Under the pieces are notes generated by a model. It did not search any database. It was not told where the DNA came from and saw only the letters and a list, made by a program, of their open reading frames with translations. Below are positions 11,998 to 20,776 of a stretch of DNA of 64,000 nt, in pieces; position 1 is the first letter of the stretch; each line of letters starts with the position of its first letter. Location: the NCBI RefSeq assembly GCF_004349065.1, contig NZ_SMKZ01000012.1, positions 82,682 to 146,681 of the forward strand. The letters run 5' to 3'. The DNA is from Jiangella asiatica. GTDB lineage: Bacteria > Actinomycetota > Actinomycetes > Jiangellales > Jiangellaceae. A program made the position numbers and the translations under genes.

Positions 11998-12179
11998 GTC
12001 GCGCGGGTTATACGCGAAGCCCTCCTAGATCACCACGAGCCCCTCGCCCGAGGCACCCATCGGGTGTTCGGACCATTTCCGCGCCAGATCCGACATAGGC
12101 CGCGTTGCGTACCTAGTCTCCAAGACAACCGCAGGTGAACGGAGCGTCGCCGGCGGCAGGCCAGACGCGAGGGAGCCTG

Positions 12180-15100
12180 ATGAGCGAGCTGTCGATCCAT
12201 GTGCGGACCGAGCCGGTCCGCGAACGTTTCGTTGCCGTTCGCCCGCCCGTCGCTGCCGTGCCGACGCCTGCGACGGTGGTCGCCCGCCGGCCCCTGACGG
12301 CAGCGAGCGCTCTCGAGATCGCCGACCGGGCCGACCGCCGCCGGCTGCCCGCCGGCGAGCGCGCGGCCCTGCTCGTCGGCACCGCGGTATACGACCACGT
12401 CGACTACCCGCGGTTGTCGACGGCGGCCGCGGGGCTCCGGCATATGCAGCAGGTACTGGAGCGGCCGGACGTCGGCATGGCCGACGTCGTCCGCGTCGTC
12501 GCCGACGCCACCCGCACCGACATGATGCGTGCCATCGAGACGTTCCTCGACGAGCGTGAGCTCAGCGACACCGTGCTGGTGTACCTCGCGGGCTACGCGG
12601 GCGTTTCCACCCGCGACGGCCGGCTGTTCCTGGTCGCATCCGACACCGACCCCGCCGACCTCGAGGGCACCGCCGTCGCCGCGGACTTCCTGCGCCAGCG
12701 GCTGCAGGAATGCCGGGCGGCCAGCAAGGTCGTCCTGCTCGACCACTGCGCCGCCGGCGACGAGCCGGACCGGCTCTCGGTGCGTGGCCGTGAGGTGATG
12801 CCGGAACCCGCCGGGGTCTACGTCATCTCCGCCTCGCGCACACTGCGGCCGGCCGCGGACCTGGCCGATTCCGCGTCGACCCTGGGCACCACCAGGTTCA
12901 CCGAAGAGATCGTCGAGGGTCTGCTCACCGGGCGGGTGAAGTCCGGCCTCGGCGCGTGGGTGACCGCCGACGACCTCGCCGCCTACGTCGTCGACCGGCT
13001 TACCGAACGCGGCGTCCCCGCCGACCGGCTCCCGGCGACGTCGACGCTGGCGGTCTCCGGCAACCACGTCATCGCCCGGTCCGCCGTCCGGGCGCTCAGC
13101 CTGCTCGACGGGGACCGCGCGGCCGAGCGCCCGGTCACGGCCCAGCCACGGGCCGAGAACCGCCACGAGGAGCTGGCCGATCCAGGCTGGCGCGACGTGA
13201 TCGCGTACTACCGCGCCTGCCTGACCGAGCCACGCGCGCCCGAGGTGCTGCCGTCGCGCGACGAGGAGTCCGCCGACTGGTTCGCCATCGGTTCCGGCCC
13301 GGAGGTGCTGCTCAGCGGCACCGAGGCGATCGCGCGGGCACCGCAGGGGGTCGACACGTTCGACTGGAAGGAGCGTGACGTCTGGTACGGCTACCCGTTC
13401 GTCACGCTGGCCGGCGGGGGCCGCCGGCACTCCGCCAACCCGCTGGCCCCGCCGAGCGTGGCGCCGCTGCTGGTGCGGCGGGTCGAGGTGACGGTCGACG
13501 CTCGCGGCGCCGCGGCGCTGCGGCCCACCGGCCCCGTCGTGCCGCATGCGGGCGTGCTGCAGGCCTGCCTGGACGACCAGGAGGCGGCGAGTGTGCTCGC
13601 GACCTGGCGGCAGAGCTGGAAGCCCGGCGACCGCGAGCAGATGCTGGCCGCGATCCGGCAGCTCATGGGCCGCCTCGGCCTGACCGAGCTGGACGAGCTG
13701 GAGCCCGCCGAGCTGTCGGCCGACGACCTGCGCACCGCGACCCGCACCGGCATCCACAACGCCGCCTGCGTCCTCTACGTCGAGTCCGACCGGCCGACCG
13801 CCTTGGCCGTCAGTGCCGAGCTCGGCTCGGTCGCTGACCACCGGACCCAGATCCCGGGCACGGCCCTGGAGTACCTGGGCAAGCCGGTCGGCCTGCGCCG
13901 GGTGACCGGCACCGTCCCACCACCTGTGCTCCCCGCGGAGCTGGACGAGAGCCAGCAGGCGGTGCTGACCGCCGCGATGACCCGGCCGCTCACCGTCGCC
14001 GCCGCGCCGCCCGGCACCGGCAAGGAGCGGTTGATCGTCGACGTCGTCGCGACCGCGGTCGCCGCCGGGCAGAAGGTCCTGGTCACCTCGACCGACGACG
14101 CCGCGTTGCACGAGCTGGCGCGGCGCTGCGGCGCGCTGGCGCCGGGGCTGCTGATCAAGACCGGCGACGCTCAGGCCCGAGCGGAGGAGAAGCAGCTGGT
14201 CCGCGAGCTGCTCAGGTCGACGAAGGGCGAGCCGCGGGGTCGCCGCCGTAGCACCGTCGAGGCCGAGCTGGCCGCCGTCCGCGACGACCTGCACGAGTGG
14301 CGGCGGCTGCTGCGCGAGCGCAACGCCGTGGAGACCCGGCTGCGCAAGACGACCGCCGCCCGCGCCGCGGCGGCCGGTCGGCTGGGCCTGTCCGTCGGCG
14401 TCCTCGGCCAGGCGTGGCGCGAGCACGACGCCGCCATGCGGGAGTGGATCGACCGGGCCCGCGAGCTGACCGACGTGAAGTTCCTCGGCGGGTTCCGGCG
14501 CCGCAGCCTGGTCGTCGCCTACCTGCGGGCCCTGGGCGAAGGCGGCATCGACGCGGGCTCGCTGCGCCGGCAGCTGCTGGAGCCGGCCGCGTTCGACTCG
14601 CTGCTGCTCTTCGCCCGCGCGGAGCAGCGGCTGCGCGAGGACCGGTGGACCGTCGAGCAGCTGGGCGACGACCTCCTGGACGCCCAGGGCCGCGTGCTCA
14701 CCGAGCGGTTCGGTGAGCTCTCCGCCGAACTGATGGCCGTCGTCGTCGCCGAGCAGGCGGCGGCCGCCCGCGACGAGCTGACGGCGCGGCGGCGGGCGCT
14801 GGAGCCCGGCGGCAAGGACCGCCCGGCCAGCCAGCGGCACCTACTGGACCACCTGGGCGGGTGGGCCGTCACCGTCGACGCCGCGCAGCAGCTCGCGCTG
14901 GAGCCGGGCATGTTCGACCTCGTCGTCCTGGACGACGCGCACCGGTGCTCGGTGGCCGAGGCACTGCCGGTGCTGTTCCGGGCCCGCCGGGCCCTGGTGA
15001 TCGGCGACCCGCGGCTCCGGCCGCAGCAGCCGCCACTGAGCGACCACCGCATCCGCAAGGCCCGCGAGAACGCGGGCCTCAGCGCGGCCTGGCTGGAGCA

Positions 15101-16106
15101 CCGCCGGCTGTCGTTCGGCGCCCACTCCGCCTACGACGCCGCGCTGGGCAACGTCGACCGGCCGATCCTGCTCGACCAGCACGACGGCTCGCACCCGGGT
15201 ATCGCCCGCATCGTCGACGAGCACTTCTACGACGCGCGGCTCACCGTCGTCACCGACGTCAGCGGGCTGCGGCGGGCCACCGATGCCGAGAGCGGCGAGG
15301 CCACGCTGCTGCTGTGGGAGGACGTCAACGGCGCGCCGGAGCGCGGCCTGAACGGCGGCTCGTGGCGCAACCAGGCCGAGATCGACCGGGTCGTGTGGGC
15401 CGTCAACGAGCTGCGCGACCAACTGCCCAAGGACGCCGCCATCGCCGTCGTCACCCCGTTCCGGGCACAGGCGGAGGAGCTGCGCTCGCTGTTCCGGTTC
15501 GAGCCGGTGCGGGTGGTCTCCGTCGACGATGCCGAGCTGGCCGCCTGCGACGCGGTCGTCCTCTCGCTGGTGGCCGGCGAGGACATGCCGGAGCAGACCG
15601 TGCGCTGGGTCCAGGCGCAGGCGGACCTCTGGAATGCCGCCCTCGGTGCCGCCAGGTCGCACGTCGTGACGGTCGGCCAGCACGGGTTCTGGTCACGGCG
15701 CTCCGGCCTGCCGGAGCTGCTGGCCCGGCGGTCGTCGGTGCGCTCGTTCCACGTCCACCCGATCCCGCCGGCCTTCGCCGAGTCCGGTGGTGACGTCGAC
15801 CCGCTGGTCGATCTGCTCTGCGAGCGGCTGACCGCCGCCGGACACGACGTCACGCCCAACGCCGTCGTCGACGGGTACCGGTGCGACGCGCTGGTGCGCA
15901 CGCCGGACGAGACCGTCGCGGTGCTGCTCGACCGGGGCTGGCCGGCCGATCAGGACGCGTCGCGGCACGCACGCCTGCTGCTGCTCCGGCGCCGGCTACT
16001 GCTGGGCCTGTCCGCCTCGCCGGAGGGTCCTTCGGTGACGCGGGTGTTGCGGGTGCCGACCTGGCAGGTGCGCTCCGGCGAGCCGATCGAGGGCCTGATG
16101 GCCTGA
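12180..16106 (+). CDS. Caspase-like / SF1 helicase / nuclease-like fusion protein, motifs degenerate
   Basis: A 1308-residue multidomain protein. Residues 62-260 resemble a bacterial caspase (C14) domain: AALLVGTAVYDHVDYPRL, then SDTVLVYLAGYAG, then KVVLLDHCAAG. Cys190 sits at the catalytic Cys position, but the usual catalytic His of SGHG is replaced by GYAG. From about 590 comes a UPF1/DNA2-like SF1 helicase: ESQQAVL, Walker A APPGTGKE (Lys615), motif II LDDAH (918-921) rather than DE, GDPRLRPQ, VVTPFRAQ, and motif VI NAALGAAR (1152-1159), lacking the TR pair of NVALTRAR. The last 100 residues resemble a VSR/MTES nuclease domain (GYRCDALV), but the expected Glu is Leu in VAVLLDRG. Such fusions occur in defence contexts. 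Activity is doubtful; function unknown. Confidence 0.7.
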   Translation: MSELSIHVRTEPVRERFVAVRPPVAAVPTPATVVARRPLTAASALEIADRADRRRLPAGERAALLVGTAVYDHVDYPRLSTAAAGLRHMQQVLERPDVGMADVVRVVADATRTDMMRAIETFLDERELSDTVLVYLAGYAGVSTRDGRLFLVASDTDPADLEGTAVAADFLRQRLQECRAASKVVLLDHCAAGDEPDRLSVRGREVMPEPAGVYVISASRTLRPAADLADSASTLGTTRFTEEIVEGLLTGRVKSGLGAWVTADDLAAYVVDRLTERGVPADRLPATSTLAVSGNHVIARSAVRALSLLDGDRAAERPVTAQPRAENRHEELADPGWRDVIAYYRACLTEPRAPEVLPSRDEESADWFAIGSGPEVLLSGTEAIARAPQGVDTFDWKERDVWYGYPFVTLAGGGRRHSANPLAPPSVAPLLVRRVEVTVDARGAAALRPTGPVVPHAGVLQACLDDQEAASVLATWRQSWKPGDREQMLAAIRQLMGRLGLTELDELEPAELSADDLRTATRTGIHNAACVLYVESDRPTALAVSAELGSVADHRTQIPGTALEYLGKPVGLRRVTGTVPPPVLPAELDESQQAVLTAAMTRPLTVAAAPPGTGKERLIVDVVATAVAAGQKVLVTSTDDAALHELARRCGALAPGLLIKTGDAQARAEEKQLVRELLRSTKGEPRGRRRSTVEAELAAVRDDLHEWRRLLRERNAVETRLRKTTAARAAAAGRLGLSVGVLGQAWREHDAAMREWIDRARELTDVKFLGGFRRRSLVVAYLRALGEGGIDAGSLRRQLLEPAAFDSLLLFARAEQRLREDRWTVEQLGDDLLDAQGRVLTERFGELSAELMAVVVAEQAAAARDELTARRRALEPGGKDRPASQRHLLDHLGGWAVTVDAAQQLALEPGMFDLVVLDDAHRCSVAEALPVLFRARRALVIGDPRLRPQQPPLSDHRIRKARENAGLSAAWLEHRRLSFGAHSAYDAALGNVDRPILLDQHDGSHPGIARIVDEHFYDARLTVVTDVSGLRRATDAESGEATLLLWEDVNGAPERGLNGGSWRNQAEIDRVVWAVNELRDQLPKDAAIAVVTPFRAQAEELRSLFRFEPVRVVSVDDAELAACDAVVLSLVAGEDMPEQTVRWVQAQADLWNAALGAARSHVVTVGQHGFWSRRSGLPELLARRSSVRSFHVHPIPPAFAESGGDVDPLVDLLCERLTAAGHDVTPNAVVDGYRCDALVRTPDETVAVLLDRGWPADQDASRHARLLLLRRRLLLGLSASPEGPSVTRVLRVPTWQVRSGEPIEGLMA

Positions 16107-16192
16107 GTCCGTTTTCGCCGAGTTTGACCAATTGTCATCGCGTATGGGCAAGATCGGCGTCACACGTGCCGTGACGTCGAGAGGACACGACC

Positions 16193-17068
16193 ATGCGCAT
16201 CCTTCGCCTCGCGCTACCCGCACTTCTGGCAGTCTTGGCCTTGATGGCAGGGGCAGTGGTACCAGCGGCCTCGACCGACGTCGCGCGGTCGGCCGCTGGT
16301 GAGCCGTCGCCGCGTGACCGGCCGCTCACCGTCATGAGCTTCAACATCCACCACGGCGTCGGCCTGGACGGCATCCTCGACCTGCAGCGGGTCGCCGACG
16401 TCATCAAGACCGAGGGCGTCGACGTCGTCGGTCTGCAGGAGGTCGACCGGCACTGGGGCGAGCGCAGCGACTTCGTCGACCAGGCCGCCTGGCTCGCCAG
16501 CGAGCTCGACATGCACGTGGTCTACGGCGCCAACCTCGACCTGGACCCGCTCGAGCCGGGCGCGCCGCGCCGGCAGTACGGCACCGCGATCCTCAGCGAG
16601 CGCCCCATCCGCGAGTGGAGCAACACCTTCCTGCCCAGGTACGAAGGCCACGAGCAGCGCGGGCTGCTGAGCGCCCGGATCAACGTCCGCGGCGTCTGGG
16701 TGACCGTCTACAACACCCACCTACAGCACAACGACGCCAACGAGCGGCTGGAGCAGGTGGCCGCGATCCAGGAGCTGATCGGCACCCCGGACCACTCCGT
16801 GGTTCTGCTCGGCGACCTCAACGCCACGCCGCAGTCCCCGGAGATCCAGGAGTTGGTCGACGACCTGGTCGACACCTGGGAGGCCGCCGGAGTCGGCGAC
16901 GGCGACACCTACCCGGCCGAGGACCCCAACGCCCGCATCGACTACGTCCTCACCTCCGGCGGCGTCATCGCGCGCACAGCCGCCGTGGTGGCCACCGACG
17001 CGTCGGACCACCTCCCGGTGCGTGCCGACATCCTGCTCCCCGGTGACCGCGTCGGCCTCGGCAGCTGA
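16193..17068 (+). CDS. Secreted endonuclease/exonuclease/phosphatase-family protein
   Basis: A 291-residue EEP-fold hydrolase, family of DNase I, sphingomyelinases and inositol phosphatases. The first 30 residues are a signal peptide (MRILRLALPALLAVLALMAG). The fold's metal and catalytic motifs are all visible: MSFNIHHG (Asn), VVGLQEVD (Glu), VYNTHLQHND (His), LLGDLNATP (Asp, Asn) and the final SDHLPV (Asp-His). The mature protein would therefore be an active extracellular phosphodiesterase or phosphatase on nucleic acid, lipid or phytate-like substrate; the sequence does not tell which. It stands 86 bases after the helicase fusion and has its own ribosome site, so co-transcription is possible but not needed. 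Confidence 0.85.
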   Translation: MRILRLALPALLAVLALMAGAVVPAASTDVARSAAGEPSPRDRPLTVMSFNIHHGVGLDGILDLQRVADVIKTEGVDVVGLQEVDRHWGERSDFVDQAAWLASELDMHVVYGANLDLDPLEPGAPRRQYGTAILSERPIREWSNTFLPRYEGHEQRGLLSARINVRGVWVTVYNTHLQHNDANERLEQVAAIQELIGTPDHSVVLLGDLNATPQSPEIQELVDDLVDTWEAAGVGDGDTYPAEDPNARIDYVLTSGGVIARTAAVVATDASDHLPVRADILLPGDRVGLGS

Positions 17069-17217
17069 GGGTCCGGTTTCGGGCCAACCGCCGCGCTGTC
17101 GGTCCGCCGGCCGGACAACCGGGCCGGCGAATTCGAGCAACCGCGGGATGGTTCCGGTCCGCGTATCGTGGCGGTATGACTCGACGGTCAGAAGAACATC
17201 GAGCCGAGGAGGAACCG

Positions 17218-17664
17218 ATGACGACGGTCACGGTGCCCGACGAGCTCCTGACCATCGAGGATTGGGATGCACTCGAGGAGACTGACGCCAATCGGCGCTG
17301 GCAGCTCGCCGACGGTCTGGTCGCCGTGGCGCCGTTTCCGTCGCTCGACCACCAGGAGATCGTCACCAACCTCACCATCTGGTTGCGTGAGCACCTACCT
17401 GCGGATGTGCGCGCCATCCCCGGTGTCGCGGTCACCATCGAGGCGGGCTTTCCACCGACGGTTCGCGGGCCGGACGTCACGGTTCTCGTGCGGGCTCGGC
17501 CGAGAACGAATGTGCTGCGAGTCGACCCTGCGGACGTGCGGCTGGTCGCCGAGTTCGTCTCACCGGGGTCGCGCCGGCTCGATCGGGTGACGAAGGTGTC
17601 CGAGTACCAAGACGTCGGCATCCCGCTGACCCTCGACGTCGGTGCGCTGCTGACGCTCGACTGA
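17218..17664 (+). CDS. Uma2-family putative restriction-endonuclease-fold protein, internally shortened
   Basis: A 148-residue Uma2/DUF820 protein (PD-(D/E)XK fold, function unknown; abundant in cyanobacteria and actinomycetes). ATG 17218 follows GAGGAGGAA. The N-terminal [19 protein letters not shown] and the putative catalytic residues ([20 protein letters not shown], Lys in RVTKVSEY) are intact. Family members are about 180-190 residues and normally continue GIPHYWxVD after this Lys. Here the text jumps from VGIP to [12 protein letters not shown], which looks like the normal C-terminal strand. I infer an in-frame deletion of about 40 residues, so the protein may be folded poorly or inactive. 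Confidence 0.7.
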   Translation: MTTVTVPDELLTIEDWDALEETDANRRWQLADGLVAVAPFPSLDHQEIVTNLTIWLREHLPADVRAIPGVAVTIEAGFPPTVRGPDVTVLVRARPRTNVLRVDPADVRLVAEFVSPGSRRLDRVTKVSEYQDVGIPLTLDVGALLTLD

Positions 17665-17668
17665 CGCG

Positions 17669-18658
17669 ATGCGCGCCTGGCGGGTGACGTCGCCGGGGCC
17701 GATGGCGTCCCGGCCGCTGACCCTCGTCGACACACCAGTACCCGAGCCCGGGCCGGGTGAAGTGCTGGTCCGGGTGCTCGCCTGCGGCGTGTGCCGTACC
17801 GACCTGCACGTCGCCGAAGGAGATCTCCCGATGCACCGGGAGGGCGTCGTGCCCGGGCACGAGGTGGTCGGCGAGGTGATCAGCGCGGGCGACGGCCTCG
17901 CGGCCGGTGACCGGGTCGGTATCGCCTGGCTGCGGGGCACCTGCGGTACCTGCCGGTACTGCCTGCGCGGCACCGAGAACCTCTGCCCGAGCTCCGTCTA
18001 CACCGGGTGGGACGCCGACGGCGGGTATGCGGAGTTCGCCATCGTGCCGGCGGCATACGCGCTGCGCCTGCCCGGCGGTTACGGCGACGCCCAGCTGGCG
18101 CCACTGCTGTGCGCGGGCATCATCGGCTACCGGGCACTACTGCGCGCCGAGCTGCCGCCTGGCGGGCGGCTGGGCGTCTACGGCTTCGGCGCCAGCGCCC
18201 ACCTGGCCACTCAGGTGGCCATCGCGCAGGGCGCGACGGTGCACGTCATGACCCGCAGCCCGGCCGCTCGCGCGCTCGCCCTCGACCTGGGCGCCGCCTC
18301 GGCCGGCGACGCCGCGGTGCCGCCGCCCGAGCCGCTGGACTCCGCCATCCTGTTCGCGCCGGCCGGCGGCCTCGTGCCCCCGGCACTGGCCGCCCTGGAC
18401 CGCGGCGGCACGCTCGCCGTCGCCGGCATCCACCTGACCGACCTGCCGCCGCTGAACTACCAGCATCACCTGTTCCAGGAGCGGCAGCTGCGCAGCGTCA
18501 CCGCGAACACCCGGGCCGACTCGCGGGCGTTCCTGCGCTTCGCCGGCGAGCACCGGCTCGAGGTGACCACGACGCCGTACCCGCTCGGCCGGGCCGACCA
18601 GGCGCTGGCCGACCTCGCCGCCGACCGCGTCACCGGTGCGGCCGTCCTCCTCCCGTAG
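17669..18658 (+). CDS. Zinc-dependent alcohol dehydrogenase family protein
   Basis: A 329-residue medium-chain dehydrogenase that would oxidise alcohols or reduce aldehydes with NAD(P). Catalytic zinc ligands are Cys42 (CGVCRTD), His64-Glu65 (GHE) and probably the Cys of LLCAG; structural zinc cysteines are Cys92, 95, 98 and 106 ([15 protein letters not shown]). The Rossmann glycine motif is GFGASAH. The N-terminus [12 protein letters not shown] and the [12 protein letters not shown] segment match the subgroup often annotated as AdhA or alcohol dehydrogenase AdhP-like. Start ATG 17669 lies four bases after the Uma2 stop, so the two are probably co-transcribed; no functional link is obvious. 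Confidence 0.85.
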   Translation: MRAWRVTSPGPMASRPLTLVDTPVPEPGPGEVLVRVLACGVCRTDLHVAEGDLPMHREGVVPGHEVVGEVISAGDGLAAGDRVGIAWLRGTCGTCRYCLRGTENLCPSSVYTGWDADGGYAEFAIVPAAYALRLPGGYGDAQLAPLLCAGIIGYRALLRAELPPGGRLGVYGFGASAHLATQVAIAQGATVHVMTRSPAARALALDLGAASAGDAAVPPPEPLDSAILFAPAGGLVPPALAALDRGGTLAVAGIHLTDLPPLNYQHHLFQERQLRSVTANTRADSRAFLRFAGEHRLEVTTTPYPLGRADQALADLAADRVTGAAVLLP

Positions 18659-18664
18659 CCGCCG

Positions 18665-19042
18665 TCAGTCCGCGTCCAGCGCCTTGATCATGCGCTTGAG
18701 CGCCACCTGACGGTACGAGGCGTCCAGCAGCTCGCCGACCTCGGTCCAGTCGACGTCGGCGACGGTGAAGTCCAGTGCCAGCCAGCCGCTCGGACCCCAG
18801 TAGGCCGGTGAGTAGAAGCGCGGGTCCTGCAGCAGGGCGGGCCGGTCGTCCGGCTCGGGCTTGAAGATCACCGCGAACGGGTGGGCGGCGTCGCCCTCGA
18901 ACACGGCGAAGATCTTCTTCCCGGCCCGGAACGTCGGCCGGCCCCATGCCTCGACTTCGACGGCTTCGGGGAAGCCCAGGCAGGCCGCTCGCAGCTCGGC
19001 CAGGTGCGGGTCGTCGTCGCTGTACATCCGCGGGTGCGCCAT
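18665..19042 (-). CDS. MmcQ/YjbR-family DNA-binding-like protein
   Basis: A 125-residue protein with the YjbR fold: LRAACLGFPEAVEVEAWGRP, FRAGKKIFAVFE, AVIFKPEPD, WGPSGWLALDF and the C-terminal LLDASYRQVALKRMIKAL helix. Family members bind DNA weakly or act as MmcQ-like proteins, but no defined role is known. The start ATG 19042 gives MAHPRMYSDDDPHL. It is convergent with the alcohol dehydrogenase gene (six bases apart) and divergent from the sugar-transport operon at 19186. A decayed relative of the same family lies at 51597-51770. Confidence 0.8.
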   Translation of the reverse strand: MAHPRMYSDDDPHLAELRAACLGFPEAVEVEAWGRPTFRAGKKIFAVFEGDAAHPFAVIFKPEPDDRPALLQDPRFYSPAYWGPSGWLALDFTVADVDWTEVGELLDASYRQVALKRMIKALDAD

Positions 19043-19085
19043 GGGCGACACGCTAGCCTCGGCGGATCTCGCCGGTGGACACCCG

Positions 19086-19126
19086 TTGACAACGGCGCGT
19101 CCTCCTATATTCTTCGTGTCGAAGAA
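19086..19126 (+). promoter_or_regulatory. Promoter and candidate ROK operator of the transport operon
   Basis: TTGACA (19086-19091) and TATTCT (19108-19113) are 16 bases apart, a good vegetative promoter. The inverted repeat TTCTTCG-TGT-CGAAGAA (19110-19126) overlaps the -10 element, so a bound repressor would block the start. It shares the pattern TCTT-N7-AAGA, with the same G and GAAGA positions, with the site at 28782-28806 before the GH5 gene. Both are plausible targets of the ROK regulator at 27524. Confidence 0.55.
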
Positions 19127-19185
19127 ATTCACCTCTGCCCGTCCCGGACCATCCGGGGTGCGCCTCCGACGAAGTGGGTGGTGAA

Positions 19186-20772
19186 GTGAGAGTCATCCGT
19201 CAGCAGCCGACAACCTCGGCTACCGCGCTGTCGCTCCCGTCGCGACGAGACCTGTTGAAGTGGGGTGTCGCGGCCGGGGCCGCGCTCGGGCTCGTCGGGT
19301 GTGGCTCCGACGAGACCGGCTCCCAGGGGCAAGGGGGCTCGGCGACGCCTCGGCGCGGTGGCACGCTCACCATCGCCCAGCCGACCGAAGCGAACCCCGC
19401 CCAGGCCCTGAACCAGAACATCGCCAACCAGAGTTGGCGCCGGGCCGTCTACGACTGTCTGGTCGACTTCGACCCCGAACGGCGCGAGGTGGTCGAGGGC
19501 CTGGCAACGGCCTGGGAGACCAGCGCCGACGGCAAGCAGGTCGTGCTGACCCTCCGCGACGGCGTCACCTGGCACTCCGGGCGGCCGTTCGGCGCGGACG
19601 ACGTCGAGTTCGCGATCGACAACGCGATCAACTCGACCCCGTCGTTCCAACTCGCCTGGGCCTTCCAGAATCTCCAGGGCATCGACAAGGCCGGGAACAC
19701 CGTCACCCTCGCCTTCTCCGAACCGGCGACATCGATCTACGACGCCTTGAGCCTCCTGACGATCATCGACCGGGAGTCACACGACGCCTTCGTCGACGGC
19801 ACCGCGCACGTGGGTACCGGACCCTTCGTCTGGGGCGATTTCGCCCCCGGCACCAACATCACGCTGCGGCGCAACGAGAACTACTGGCTCCCTGACCGCC
19901 CGTACCTCGATGGCATGGAGGTGCGGTTCATCACCAGGTCCGAGGCCCTCGTCTCGGCGGTCCGCTCGGAACAGGTCGACATGGGGCTCAACCTCCTGCC
20001 GCTGGACCGGGGCACGGTCGAGCAGGACGGCCGCTTCGACGTCGTCGCCTACAACACCTACGGCGCGGCGCTGTACGTCGGCGCCAACGTCGAGGTCGAG
20101 CCGCTCAACCGCAAAGAGGTCCGCCAGGCCATCAACTACGCCATCGATCGGCAGCGGATCAACGACGAGCTGTACCAGGGACAGGGCAAGGTCAGCGCCG
20201 CACCATGGTCGCCGACGAGCCCGGCCTACGACGAGGGCTGGGCCGAGGCCTACTCCCGCGACCTGGACCGGGCCCGGAGCCTGCTGGCCAGCGCCGGGGC
20301 CATCGACCAGGTGATCGCCGTCGAGGCCAACGCCGCGCAGTCGAGGGCGGCCGAGATCGTCGCGTTCAACCTCAGCGAGATCGGCCTGGAGACCGACATC
20401 CAGATCCTGGAGCCGGCGGTGATCACCGAGCGGTTCCAGAACCGCAGCTTCGCCGGGCTCTACCTCGCCTTCCACGGCTGGAACACGTTGTCGCCGGTCA
20501 ACGTGGTCTACAGCGCCGCGCCGTTGCGGGTCGACAACAACCTGTTCCGGTTCGCCTCCGACGAGTACGCGCGACTGGCCGGCGAGCTGGCGACCGCTGT
20601 CGAGGACGACCAGCACGCCGCGATCGAGGCGCTGACGGAGTTCATCCTCGACGAGGCGTTCTGCCTCGACGCGGTCCACACGTCGAACAATGTCGTCACC
20701 CAGCAGGACGTGCACGGCTGGGCCTACAACGTCTGGGACGAGATGCTCTTCGCCGACGCGTGGAAGAGCTGA
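19186..20772 (+). CDS. ABC transporter substrate-binding lipoprotein (SBP family 5), Tat-type signal
   Basis: A 528-residue family 5 (oligopeptide/oligosaccharide-type) extracellular binding protein. GTG 19186 gives a twin-arginine signal SRRDLLKW (Arg20-Arg21), a hydrophobic stretch and a lipobox LVGC (Cys39), so it is folded inside, exported by Tat and anchored as a lipoprotein. Typical SBP_bac_5 motifs follow: GGTLTIAQP, GLATAWETSADGKQVVLTLRDGVTWHSG and VRQAINYAIDR. Family 5 proteins also carry glycosides, and the downstream sugar-acid enzymes, GH5 and sulfatases argue for an oligosaccharide or sulfated sugar rather than a peptide. First gene of the operon and directly behind the ROK-type operator. 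Confidence 0.9.
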   Translation: MRVIRQQPTTSATALSLPSRRDLLKWGVAAGAALGLVGCGSDETGSQGQGGSATPRRGGTLTIAQPTEANPAQALNQNIANQSWRRAVYDCLVDFDPERREVVEGLATAWETSADGKQVVLTLRDGVTWHSGRPFGADDVEFAIDNAINSTPSFQLAWAFQNLQGIDKAGNTVTLAFSEPATSIYDALSLLTIIDRESHDAFVDGTAHVGTGPFVWGDFAPGTNITLRRNENYWLPDRPYLDGMEVRFITRSEALVSAVRSEQVDMGLNLLPLDRGTVEQDGRFDVVAYNTYGAALYVGANVEVEPLNRKEVRQAINYAIDRQRINDELYQGQGKVSAAPWSPTSPAYDEGWAEAYSRDLDRARSLLASAGAIDQVIAVEANAAQSRAAEIVAFNLSEIGLETDIQILEPAVITERFQNRSFAGLYLAFHGWNTLSPVNVVYSAAPLRVDNNLFRFASDEYARLAGELATAVEDDQHAAIEALTEFILDEAFCLDAVHTSNNVVTQQDVHGWAYNVWDEMLFADAWKS

Positions 20773-20776
20773 GCCC

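Noticed and set aside
12030..14840. A 936-codon open frame on the minus strand
   Set aside because: It is antisense to the helicase fusion, with Arg/Gly/Gln-rich composition and no motifs; a product of high G+C content.
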